Shown here: in pieces, positions 1-4,782 of the stretch | Layout of the letters: every line of letters starts with the position of its first letter | Position numbering within the stretch: position 1 is the first letter of the stretch | Source of the DNA: an uncultured Erysipelotrichaceae bacterium | GTDB lineage: Bacteria > Bacillota_I > Bacilli_A > Erysipelotrichales > Coprobacillaceae | Direction: 5' to 3' | Length of the DNA: 7,325 nucleotides | Assembly (NCBI GenBank): GCA_900544435.1 | Contig: UQVG01000098.1 | Location: 1 to 7,325 of the forward strand | Notes under the pieces: model-generated | The model's input: the letters and a program-made list of their open reading frames with translations, nothing else | What the model was told of the DNA's origin: nothing | The model's database searches: none | Translations under genes and position numbers: made by a program

Positions 1-201
1 GGCACATTTTTAATACAAACTACAAAGGTCAGTGCTTTTTTAGCTGCATTCAGTCGATTGCATTTGCCTAAAGGTTTCACTATTGCACTTTCTGTTACAT
101 TGCGATACTTTCCGACAATGGCTGAGGAATGGAACTATATTAAGGACGCCATGGCTCTTCGAGGGATAACCGCTTCTTTTACAGAATTTTTATATTTATA
201 A
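1..201 (+). pseudogene. ECF transporter transmembrane (EcfT/CbiQ-like) fragment, truncated at 3' end
   Basis: Frame 1 is open from the window edge to TAA at 199-201. It reads as the C-terminal half of an energy-coupling-factor T component: TTKVSAFLAAFSRLHLP, then a hydrophobic stretch, LRYFPTMAEEW, and AMALRGI. The pattern of P..., R(F/Y)xPT..EEW and A..xRGI is the coupling region by which T components contact the ATPases of vitamin or metal importers (family knowledge). After RGI only about ten unrelated residues follow before the stop, although the family normally continues with further membrane sequence. Base composition drops sharply at about 175-185, from about 41% GC to about 23%. I infer a real gene broken by insertion, deletion or recombination; its 5' part lies off the window. 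An assembly chimera is the alternative. The family call is fairly firm; the substrate cannot be told. Confidence 0.72.
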
Positions 202-827
202 CTTAAAGGTAGTTGTATTTCATTTTCTAAAACCACCATCATTTCTTTTAGATTAATGTATTGAACATATCTCATATTTACAAGGATTCCATAAGAAATT
301 GTAATAAAATCATTTTTCTTTATCTTCTTAATAAAATCTTTGAAAGTAGAGCGTATTTTGTACTCCTCTCTTCCATGAATTACAATATAATTTTTATCTG
401 TATGTATATATTGTATATCATCATAATATATCGCAACAATTCGATTACCACTTTCTACAATAATTCGATCGTGATCTGATTCTAATTTTTTAAGCAATCT
501 ATTCATCTTATTGTGAATATCTTCTTTTAATTTCTTTTTTCTAATAAAATCAAAAATATCATAATCTATGCTTTTATAAACAATATGATCATATTTAGTA
601 ATGATGATTCTAATGTATTTACTCATTTGAGTTTCTTTAAAAAACTCAAATGCTGTCATATTTTCCATCTCATAGTCTATATAAACAACATCAAAACAAT
701 CAATTTCATCAATCAACAACTTTGCTTCTTGAAAATATGATACTTCAAACATTTCATACTCTTGTAAGCAATTATGTATTTCTTCTAAAAAGTTTTTTTC
801 ATCATCTAAAATTGCTACTTTATACAT
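135..827 (-). CDS. LytTR-family response regulator (AgrA/ComE type)
   Basis: This cytoplasmic transcription factor of 230 residues has an N-terminal receiver domain (about 1-115) with acidic pocket D8/D9, phospho-acceptor D51 in YIDYEM, T77 at the end of IIIT, and a lysine (K97-K99) in FIRKKKL. A LytTR DNA-binding domain follows (about 120-218), with ESGNRIVAIYYDDIQYI and the ILVNMRYVQYI segment. Domain order and length match AgrA/ComE. All phosphorylation residues are present, so it should need a kinase, but none is encoded nearby. Its ATG overlaps the stop of the upstream XRE gene as TAATG, with only a weak GAGATG upstream, so the two are probably translationally coupled. The last 10-12 residues (PRRAMASLI end) come from antisense ecfT across the junction; a normal LytTR domain would end near residue 218. 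It probably acts on the divergent agrBD promoter. Confidence 0.87.
   Translation of the reverse strand: MYKVAILDDEKNFLEEIHNCLQEYEMFEVSYFQEAKLLIDEIDCFDVVYIDYEMENMTAFEFFKETQMSKYIRIIITKYDHIVYKSIDYDIFDFIRKKKLKEDIHNKMNRLLKKLESDHDRIIVESGNRIVAIYYDDIQYIHTDKNYIVIHGREEYKIRSTFKDFIKKIKKNDFITISYGILVNMRYVQYINLKEMMVVLENEIQLPLSYKYKNSVKEAVIPRRAMASLI
165..185. other. Putative recombination junction between ecfT and the agr-like locus
   Basis: Both coding strands lose family similarity here. To the right the + frame no longer looks like EcfT; to the left the minus-strand LytTR gene no longer looks like a LytTR domain and instead reads antisense ecfT. The GC content steps down at the same place. No terminator, IS end or obvious target duplication is visible on this side, and the other boundary is not recognisable in the window. 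The exact breakpoint cannot be fixed by eye. Confidence 0.55.
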
Positions 828-1162
828 TATTTCATCTCATGAACCATTTTTACATACTCCACAATTGTTTTATATGTTTTTCTTGTTTCTTTGTTTTTCA
901 TAAACTCTTTTGGCATATAAATATGGTCTTTAGCTTCTGCTTCTCTTTCATCTAATGGAATAGGTGTATTGACAACTCCTAAAATATAATCACATGAAAC
1001 ATTAAAAAATTTAGCCATTTCAGCAACTAAATATATATCTGGGATGGTTCTATTTTGTTCATAAAACTGTATTGTTTTCAATGATACCTTAAATATTTTT
1101 GATAATTCCTTTTGTGTCATTCCTTTTTCTAATCTTAAATATTGTAATCTCTCTCCTAACAT
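827..1162 (-). CDS. XRE-family helix-turn-helix transcriptional regulator
   Basis: A 111-residue protein with an HTH_3/XRE domain over residues 1-62 (RLQYLRLEKGMTQKELSK, then KTIQFYEQNRTIPD and the FFNVSCDYILG ending typical of Cro/CI-like domains). A charged, helical tail of about 50 residues has no recognisable effector domain; in particular there are no TPR repeats of the RRNPP peptide-receptor type. I start at the ATG at 1160-1162 because GGAGG at 1171-1175 sits 8 nt before it. An ATG 15 nt further upstream (1175-1177) overlaps that ribosome binding site and is unlikely. It is the first gene of a two-gene operon with the LytTR regulator (TAATG overlap) and diverges from agrBD. A dyad over its own -35 suggests autoregulation. 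Its target and signal are unknown. Confidence 0.87.
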   Translation of the reverse strand: MLGERLQYLRLEKGMTQKELSKIFKVSLKTIQFYEQNRTIPDIYLVAEMAKFFNVSCDYILGVVNTPIPLDEREAEAKDHIYMPKEFMKNKETRKTYKTIVEYVKMVHEMK

Positions 1163-1170
1163 TATTTTGT

Positions 1171-1175
1171 CCTCC
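1171..1175 (-). promoter_or_regulatory. Ribosome binding site GGAGG that decides the XRE start
   Basis: On the minus strand GGAGG lies 8 nt upstream of the ATG at 1162. The longer alternative start (1177) has its own ATG overlapping this motif and no SD further upstream. Confidence 0.75.
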
Positions 1176-1199
1176 ATAAAAAGATTCTCGTTTGATAAA

Positions 1200-1228
1200 T
1201 AAATAATTGCGATATTCTACTATCTCAA
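1200..1228 (-). promoter_or_regulatory. Candidate promoter of the XRE-LytTR operon
   Basis: Read on the minus strand: TTGAGA (1228-1223), a 17-bp spacer, then TATTTA (1205-1200). Transcription would start near 1193, about 30 nt before the XRE start codon. The boxes are imperfect and the region is AT-rich, so this is a prediction. A TATAAT on the same strand further upstream lacks a good -35. Confidence 0.4.
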
Positions 1229-1233
1229 ATAGT
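1219..1233. promoter_or_regulatory. Inverted repeat ACTAT-N5-ATAGT, candidate XRE operator
   Basis: A perfect 5-bp dyad with a 5-bp centre. It covers the predicted minus-strand -35 box of the XRE operon, where a small Cro/CI-like regulator would act as an autorepressor. The arms are short and A/T-rich, so chance is possible. Confidence 0.3.
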
Positions 1234-1264
1234 ATTATATACTTTTTAATCAATAACATTCTAG

Positions 1265-1295
1265 TTAATTTTCCCACTATTTCTTTAATTTTCCC
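1265..1295 (+). repeat. Direct repeat TTAATTTTCCC x2, candidate LytTR regulator binding site
   Basis: The 11-mer TTAATTTTCCC occurs at 1265-1275 and again at 1285-1295, a 20-bp period (about two helical turns). Its right edge is just upstream of where the agrBD -35 should be. LytTR regulators such as AgrA and ComE bind pairs of direct repeats spaced about two turns apart next to a weak -35 (family knowledge). The CCC triplets stand out in a nearly pure A/T region. Confidence 0.5.
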
Positions 1296-1298
1296 TAA

Positions 1299-1327
1299 TA
1301 GTATCAAATTTTATTTTTTTCTATAAA
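1299..1327 (+). promoter_or_regulatory. Candidate activator-dependent promoter of agrBD
   Basis: A -10 TATAAA at 1322-1327 would place the start near 1334. The -35 position 17 bp upstream (about 1299-1304, TAGTAT) is poor, as expected for a promoter that needs an activator bound at the adjacent direct repeat. An 11-bp A/T inverted repeat (1307-1317 with 1325-1335) spans the -10. Confidence 0.4.
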
Positions 1328-1357
1328 ATAAAATTGAAATCAAGAAAGGAAGTATAT

Positions 1358-1870
1358 ATGAACCATCTTGCTAAGTATCTAACAATGAAAATAATTCCTA
1401 GAGAATATGAAAATGATTTAGATCAAATTGAACTTGCAATTTATGGAATGGAAGGATTGTTATGCAACCTTTCTACCCTTTTTGTAGCGATTATTTTATC
1501 ATTCATTTTTCATACAACTTACGAATTCGTTTTATTCATTTTCTTTTTTATACCATTAAGGTTATCCTATAAAAGTTTTCATTGTTCATCATTTCTACAA
1601 TGTCTTGTCTTTTCAAACATGATCATTCTCTTTGCCTCATATTTTATTAAATATGTTACAAATATCCCTTTTTTAAGATTGATATGTTTGAGTTTAATAG
1701 TAGCCAATTACACTTTATCTTTTGAAAAAAACAAAAGACTTCATTGCATAGAAATATTGATTTTATACTTATGCTCTTTTATTGATTCATCTTTACTTGT
1801 TATTTACTTGATTTCTTTATTTATTAACACTATTTTAATTTTATTGAAAAGAGGTGAAAATCATGTTTAA
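1358..1870 (+). CDS. agrB: AgrB-like membrane protease, processes the AgrD signal peptide
   Basis: A 170-residue, very hydrophobic integral membrane protein with about four to six membrane segments, the usual size for AgrB. AgrB cuts the C-terminal tail off AgrD and cyclises the peptide through an acyl-enzyme on a cysteine. The catalytic pair is visible as H75 and C82 with the family's H-x6-C spacing, within the FHCSSFLQC segment, and R68 lies seven residues before the histidine. The usual GGYHA around the histidine is replaced by KSFHC. I start at the ATG at 1358: AAGGAAG at 1346-1352 lies 5 nt upstream. A TTG at 1334 in frame would overlap the RBS region and falls at the predicted transcription start. 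The stop overlaps agrD by 8 nt, so the two are one transcript. It diverges from the XRE-LytTR operon. Confidence 0.85.
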   Translation: MNHLAKYLTMKIIPREYENDLDQIELAIYGMEGLLCNLSTLFVAIILSFIFHTTYEFVLFIFFFIPLRLSYKSFHCSSFLQCLVFSNMIILFASYFIKYVTNIPFLRLICLSLIVANYTLSFEKNKRLHCIEILILYLCSFIDSSLLVIYLISLFINTILILLKRGENHV

Positions 1871-1976
1871 AGGATTATTTGATTTATTAGTTGGTTTTGC
1901 AGCAGTTTTAGATGTACCTCCTTCATGGTGGATCTTATATGAACCAAAGAAACCCCAAGCATTAAAAAACAAATAA
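1863..1976 (+). CDS. agrD: AgrD-like autoinducing peptide precursor with serine in place of cysteine
   Basis: A 37-codon gene overlapping the agrB end by 8 nt, with GAGGTG at 1851-1856 six nt before its ATG. It has the three AgrD parts: an amphipathic leader (MFKGLFDLLVGFAAVLD), a short core (PPSWWIL), and a C-terminal recognition tail (YEPKKPQAL) that follows the family pattern E-P-x-x-P-x-x-L. By alignment with the Listeria type, where a Cys-started five-residue core precedes YEPKSP, the mature ring would be S21-W22-W23-I24-L25, possibly with a few N-terminal residues. There is no cysteine in the peptide, so the ring should be a lactone through S21 instead of a thiolactone; staphylococci of the intermedius group are the known precedent. 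It is the substrate of the adjacent AgrB. The sensor is not encoded in this window. Confidence 0.82.
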   Translation: MFKGLFDLLVGFAAVLDVPPSWWILYEPKKPQALKNK

Positions 1977-2010
1977 AAAGATGATAAAAACTATCATCTT
2001 TTTATTTTCT
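1975..2010 (+). terminator. Rho-independent terminator of agrBD
   Basis: Arms 1975-1986 and 1992-2003 form a 12-bp stem (AAAAAGATGATA / TATCATCTTTTT) with a 5-nt loop, followed by a T-rich tail. It begins inside the agrD stop codon and largely separates agrBD from the MerR gene. Confidence 0.8.
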
Positions 2011-2014
2011 ATTT

Positions 2015-2020
2015 TATAAT
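2015..2020 (+). promoter_or_regulatory. -10 box TATAAT immediately before the MerR-methyltransferase ATG
   Basis: A consensus TATAAT ends 7 nt before the A of the ATG at 2027, so RNA made from it would begin at or next to the start codon. No convincing -35 is seen at 16-19 bp upstream, which lies in the right arm of the agrBD terminator. Confidence 0.4.
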
Positions 2021-2026
2021 ATTTCT

Positions 2027-3190
2027 ATGGAAAAATATTATACAACAGGACAATTTGCAAAAATGGCAGGTGTCACATTAAGGACAATTCGATATTATGA
2101 TAAAATAGGGCTTTTAAAACCATCGCATATTCTAGACAATGGATATCGTCAATATTGTAATAAAGATTTAATTACTCTTCAAAAGATTCTTGCTTTAAAA
2201 GAACTTGGATTTTCACTAGAAGAAATCTATCCTCTTATTATAGATAATGATAAAGATAGTTTTAAAGAATCTTTAAAACTACAAACTTCTTTGATTAACC
2301 AAAAAATGAATCATCTTAATAATTTAAAAGCAACCATTAAAAGCACTGAAAAAATTTTAGAACATGATCAAATTTCTTGGGAAAAGATTATTGAACTCAT
2401 TAATCTCACAAATAATGATGAAAGCATTATTCAACAATATTTCAATAGTCAAAACTTATCTACACGTATTTATCTTCATGATCATTTTTCTGTTAATAAG
2501 GAAAGTTGGTTTGAATGGCTCTATCATCAAATAGACTTTTCTCATGTTTATCAACTTTTAGAAATTGGTTGTGGAAATGGAAAACTATGGGAAAATAATA
2601 CCTATAATCTAAGAAATAGAGAGATTTTCTTATCAGATATTAGCGAAGGAATGTTAGAAGATACCAGAAAAAAACTTGGTAATGATTATAACTATATTGT
2701 TTTAGATGCTCAAAATATTCCTTTTAAAAATCATTTCTTTGATACGGTGATTGCAAATCATGTTCTATTTTATCTGCAAGATTTGAATCTTGGTCTTTTG
2801 GAAATATCTCGTGTTCTTAAGGATTATGGAATATTCTATTGTACAACTTATGGTAAAAATCATATGAAGGAAATTACTGAAATTGTTCATAATTTTGATT
2901 CACGTATTCAACTATCTAATAATAATCTTGTAGAACATTTTGGATTAGAAAATGGAAAAACTCTTTTAAGCCCTTATTTTAAACAAATTGAATTAAGGAG
3001 GTATGATGATTATTTAATAGTTGATGACGCTAAAGCATTAATGAACTATATAATGAGTTGTCATGGCAATCAAAAAGAATATTTAGGATATCGTTTAAAA
3101 GAATTTCAAGCTTACCTGAAAAAAATCATTGATGAAAATAATGGAATTAAAATTACTAAAGATTGTGGTTTATTTATTTGTAGAAAGTAG
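2027..3190 (+). CDS. MerR-family regulator fused to a SAM-dependent methyltransferase domain
   Basis: A 387-residue two-part protein. Residues 4-72 are a MerR winged helix-turn-helix (YTTGQFAKMAGVTLRTIRYY, KIGLLKP, GYRQY, LKELGFSLEEI). Residues about 75-115 are a probable dimerisation coiled coil. Residues about 145-387 are a class I methyltransferase: motif I LLEIGCGNGK (177-186), acidic D204 in FLSDIS for the ribose, D227 in LDAQNIPF, and the FDTVIANHVLFYL segment (238-250), as in Methyltransf_11. The MerR half should bind a dyad between -35 and -10; the other half probably binds SAM and a small molecule, either modifying it or using it as a sensor. No Shine-Dalgarno precedes the ATG. A terminator follows the stop directly and the next promoter has MerR architecture, so the downstream rfb operon is a candidate target. 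The substrate is unknown. Confidence 0.85.
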   Translation: MEKYYTTGQFAKMAGVTLRTIRYYDKIGLLKPSHILDNGYRQYCNKDLITLQKILALKELGFSLEEIYPLIIDNDKDSFKESLKLQTSLINQKMNHLNNLKATIKSTEKILEHDQISWEKIIELINLTNNDESIIQQYFNSQNLSTRIYLHDHFSVNKESWFEWLYHQIDFSHVYQLLEIGCGNGKLWENNTYNLRNREIFLSDISEGMLEDTRKKLGNDYNYIVLDAQNIPFKNHFFDTVIANHVLFYLQDLNLGLLEISRVLKDYGIFYCTTYGKNHMKEITEIVHNFDSRIQLSNNNLVEHFGLENGKTLLSPYFKQIELRRYDDYLIVDDAKALMNYIMSCHGNQKEYLGYRLKEFQAYLKKIIDENNGIKITKDCGLFICRK

Positions 3191-3220
3191 TCATACTTTA
3201 AGTGTGACACTTTTTTTATT
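3190..3220 (+). terminator. Rho-independent terminator of the MerR-methyltransferase gene
   Basis: Arms 3190-3197 (GTCATACT) and 3201-3208 (AGTGTGAC) pair over 8 bp with one T-G wobble and a 3-nt loop. A run of seven T follows from 3211. The stem starts on the last base of the stop codon. Confidence 0.7.
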
Positions 3221-3249
3221 GATAAAATGAAGAAATTTTATATTTTGTA

Positions 3250-3280
3250 TTGACACTTACGTAACGTCATGGTTTATTGT
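3250..3280 (+). promoter_or_regulatory. MerR-type promoter of the rfbACB operon (19-bp spacer with dyad)
   Basis: A consensus -35 TTGACA (3250-3255) and a -10 TATTGT (3275-3280) are separated by 19 bp, longer than the 17-bp optimum. Between them lies the palindrome TTACGTAA (3257-3264), flanked by outer TGAC (3251-3254) and GTCA (3266-3269), with the two sides offset by one base. MerR-family activators bind such dyads in long spacers and untwist the DNA (family knowledge). The start would be near 3287, giving a leader of about 22 nt with AAGGAGGT at 3295-3302. Confidence 0.6.
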
Positions 3281-3308
3281 TTAAGAGTAATCAAAAGGAG
3301 GTACTTCT

Positions 3309-4190
3309 ATGAAAGGTATCGTATTAGCAGGAGGATCTGGAACAAGACTTTATCCTCTAACACAAGTAACAAGTAAACAATTATTGCCAATTTATGACAA
3401 ACCAATGATTTATTATCCTTTGAGTATTTTAATGAATGCAGGCATTAAAGATATTTTAATTATCTCTACCCCTGATGATACTCCTCGTTTTAAAGAATTA
3501 TTAGGTGATGGACATCAATTTGGTATTTCACTTCAATATAAAGTGCAACCATCTCCTGATGGATTAGCTCAAGCCTTTATTTTAGGTGAAGAATTTATTG
3601 ATGGTGAAGCCTGTGCCATGATTTTAGGAGATAATATCTTCCATGGTCATGGTTTATCAAAACGTTTAAGAAAAGCCGCAAATAAAGAAGATGGCGCTAC
3701 TGTTTTTGGATATTATGTTGATGATCCTGAAAGATTTGGTGTCGTTGAATTCGATGAAAATGGAAAAGCTATTTCATTAGAAGAAAAACCAGCTCAACCT
3801 AAATCAAATTATGCAGTTACTGGTCTTTATTTCTATGATAAACACGTTGTAGAATACGCAAAACAAATCAAACCATCTGCACGTGGTGAATTAGAAATCA
3901 CTGACTTAAATAAAATCTATCTTGAAAAAGGTAATTTAGATGTTGAATTATTAGGTCAAGGATTTACATGGTTAGATACAGGAACTCATGAAAGTTTAGT
4001 AGATGCAACTAACTTTGTGAAAACTGTTGAAACTCATCAAAACAGAAAAATCGCTTGCCTTGAAGAAATTGCTTATAACAACGGATGGATTTCTAAAGAT
4101 GAATTAAATACAGCATATGAACTTTATAAAAAGAATCAATATGGTAAGTATTTAAAAGATGTAATGGATGGAAAATTTATAGATCAATAA
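3309..4190 (+). CDS. rfbA: Glucose-1-phosphate thymidylyltransferase
   Basis: RmlA makes dTDP-glucose and pyrophosphate from glucose-1-phosphate and dTTP, the first step of dTDP-L-rhamnose synthesis, in the cytoplasm. The 293 residues are the family's full length. Visible motifs: nucleotide-binding [11 protein letters not shown] (8-18) with [18 protein letters not shown] after it, metal-binding D108 in LGDNI, the EEKP sugar-binding motif (158-161), RGELEITD (192-199), and D223 in [19 protein letters not shown] at 3295-3302 lies 6 nt before the ATG, a near-perfect Shine-Dalgarno. It is the first gene of an rfbA-rfbC-rfbB operon behind the MerR-type promoter; rfbC begins 16 nt after its stop. 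No sign of damage. Confidence 0.97.
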   Translation: MKGIVLAGGSGTRLYPLTQVTSKQLLPIYDKPMIYYPLSILMNAGIKDILIISTPDDTPRFKELLGDGHQFGISLQYKVQPSPDGLAQAFILGEEFIDGEACAMILGDNIFHGHGLSKRLRKAANKEDGATVFGYYVDDPERFGVVEFDENGKAISLEEKPAQPKSNYAVTGLYFYDKHVVEYAKQIKPSARGELEITDLNKIYLEKGNLDVELLGQGFTWLDTGTHESLVDATNFVKTVETHQNRKIACLEEIAYNNGWISKDELNTAYELYKKNQYGKYLKDVMDGKFIDQ

Positions 4191-4206
4191 AAAGGAAGTA
4201 AAAAAG

Positions 4207-4782
4207 ATGAAAGTTATTGAAACAAAAATTCCAGGTGTTTTAATTGTAGAAACAGATGTTTTTGGAGATCACCGTGGATACTTTACAGAAACTTATTCAA
4301 AACCTAAATATGAAAAATTAGGTATTACTGTTGATTTTGTACAAGACAACATGTCTTTTAGTGCACAAAAAGGAACTTTACGTGGTTTACATTGGCAAAA
4401 CCCACCTTATGCACAATCTAAATTAGTATCTTGTACTAAAGGAAAAGTTATTGATGTTGCAGTAGATATTAGAAAAGGAAGTCCAACATTTGGTGAATGG
4501 GTTTCTGTTGAATTAAGCGCTGAAAATCATCGCCAATTCTTTATTCCACAAGGATTTGCCCATGGATTCTTAACTTTAACAGATGATGTTGAATTTAGAT
4601 ATAAAGTAGATAATGTGTATAATAAAGAATCTGAAGGTGGTATGCGTTATGATGATCCAACAGCTAATGTTGATTGGGGATCATTATTAAATGGTATTGA
4701 ACCTGTTTTAAGTGAAAAAGATCAAACAGGACCAACTTTAGAAAATTCAAATAATCAATTTGTATATGAAGGAGATAAATAA
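4207..4782 (+). CDS. rfbC: dTDP-4-dehydrorhamnose 3,5-epimerase
   Basis: RmlC epimerises dTDP-4-keto-6-deoxyglucose at C3 and C5 to dTDP-4-keto-L-rhamnose. The 191-residue cupin is of normal length. It shows FGDHRGYFTETY near the N-terminus, catalytic H62 in LRGLHWQ, FFIPQGFAHGF (111-121), Y132 in FRYKVDNVYN (the position matching the family's catalytic tyrosine), GMRYDDP (145-151) and D172 in LSEKDQ. AAGGAAG at 4192-4198 is 8 nt from the ATG. Its stop codon directly abuts the rfbB ATG, so the genes are co-translated. Its presence shows that the route is toward an L-deoxy sugar, not merely dTDP-4-keto-6-deoxyglucose. Confidence 0.96.
   Translation: MKVIETKIPGVLIVETDVFGDHRGYFTETYSKPKYEKLGITVDFVQDNMSFSAQKGTLRGLHWQNPPYAQSKLVSCTKGKVIDVAVDIRKGSPTFGEWVSVELSAENHRQFFIPQGFAHGFLTLTDDVEFRYKVDNVYNKESEGGMRYDDPTANVDWGSLLNGIEPVLSEKDQTGPTLENSNNQFVYEGDK

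Noticed and set aside
261..479. Open frame of 72 codons on the + strand
   Set aside because: Antisense to the LytTR gene, very Ile/Tyr/Asn-rich from A/T-rich sequence, with no Shine-Dalgarno.
650..955. Open frame of 101 codons on the + strand opposite the two regulator genes
   Set aside because: It is antisense to two clear genes, is low complexity with many His, Phe and Leu, and has no ribosome binding site; it is a shadow of the opposite strand.
1089..1307. Open frame of 72 codons on the minus strand overlapping the XRE gene and the divergent promoter region
   Set aside because: It runs out of frame through the XRE HTH coding region and through the promoter elements; no family resemblance.
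1307..1335. 11-bp inverted repeat of A/T bases around the agrBD -10
   Set aside because: Made only of A and T and overlapping the promoter; too low in complexity to call an operator or an attenuator.
1334..1357. Upstream TTG start for agrB adding eight residues
   Set aside because: The extension covers the Shine-Dalgarno AAGGAAG and begins at the predicted transcription start; the ATG at 1358 is well placed.
2994..3017. Strong internal Shine-Dalgarno (AAGGAGGT) followed by ATGATG inside the MerR-methyltransferase gene
   Set aside because: The spacing to the ATG is too short and the frame ends after four codons; it is explained by Leu-Arg-Arg-Tyr codons.
3222..3241. Inverted repeat ATAAAAT / ATTTTAT between the MerR terminator and the rfb promoter
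   Set aside because: Seven A/T-only pairs in very A/T-rich sequence; expected by chance and not linked to any other element.
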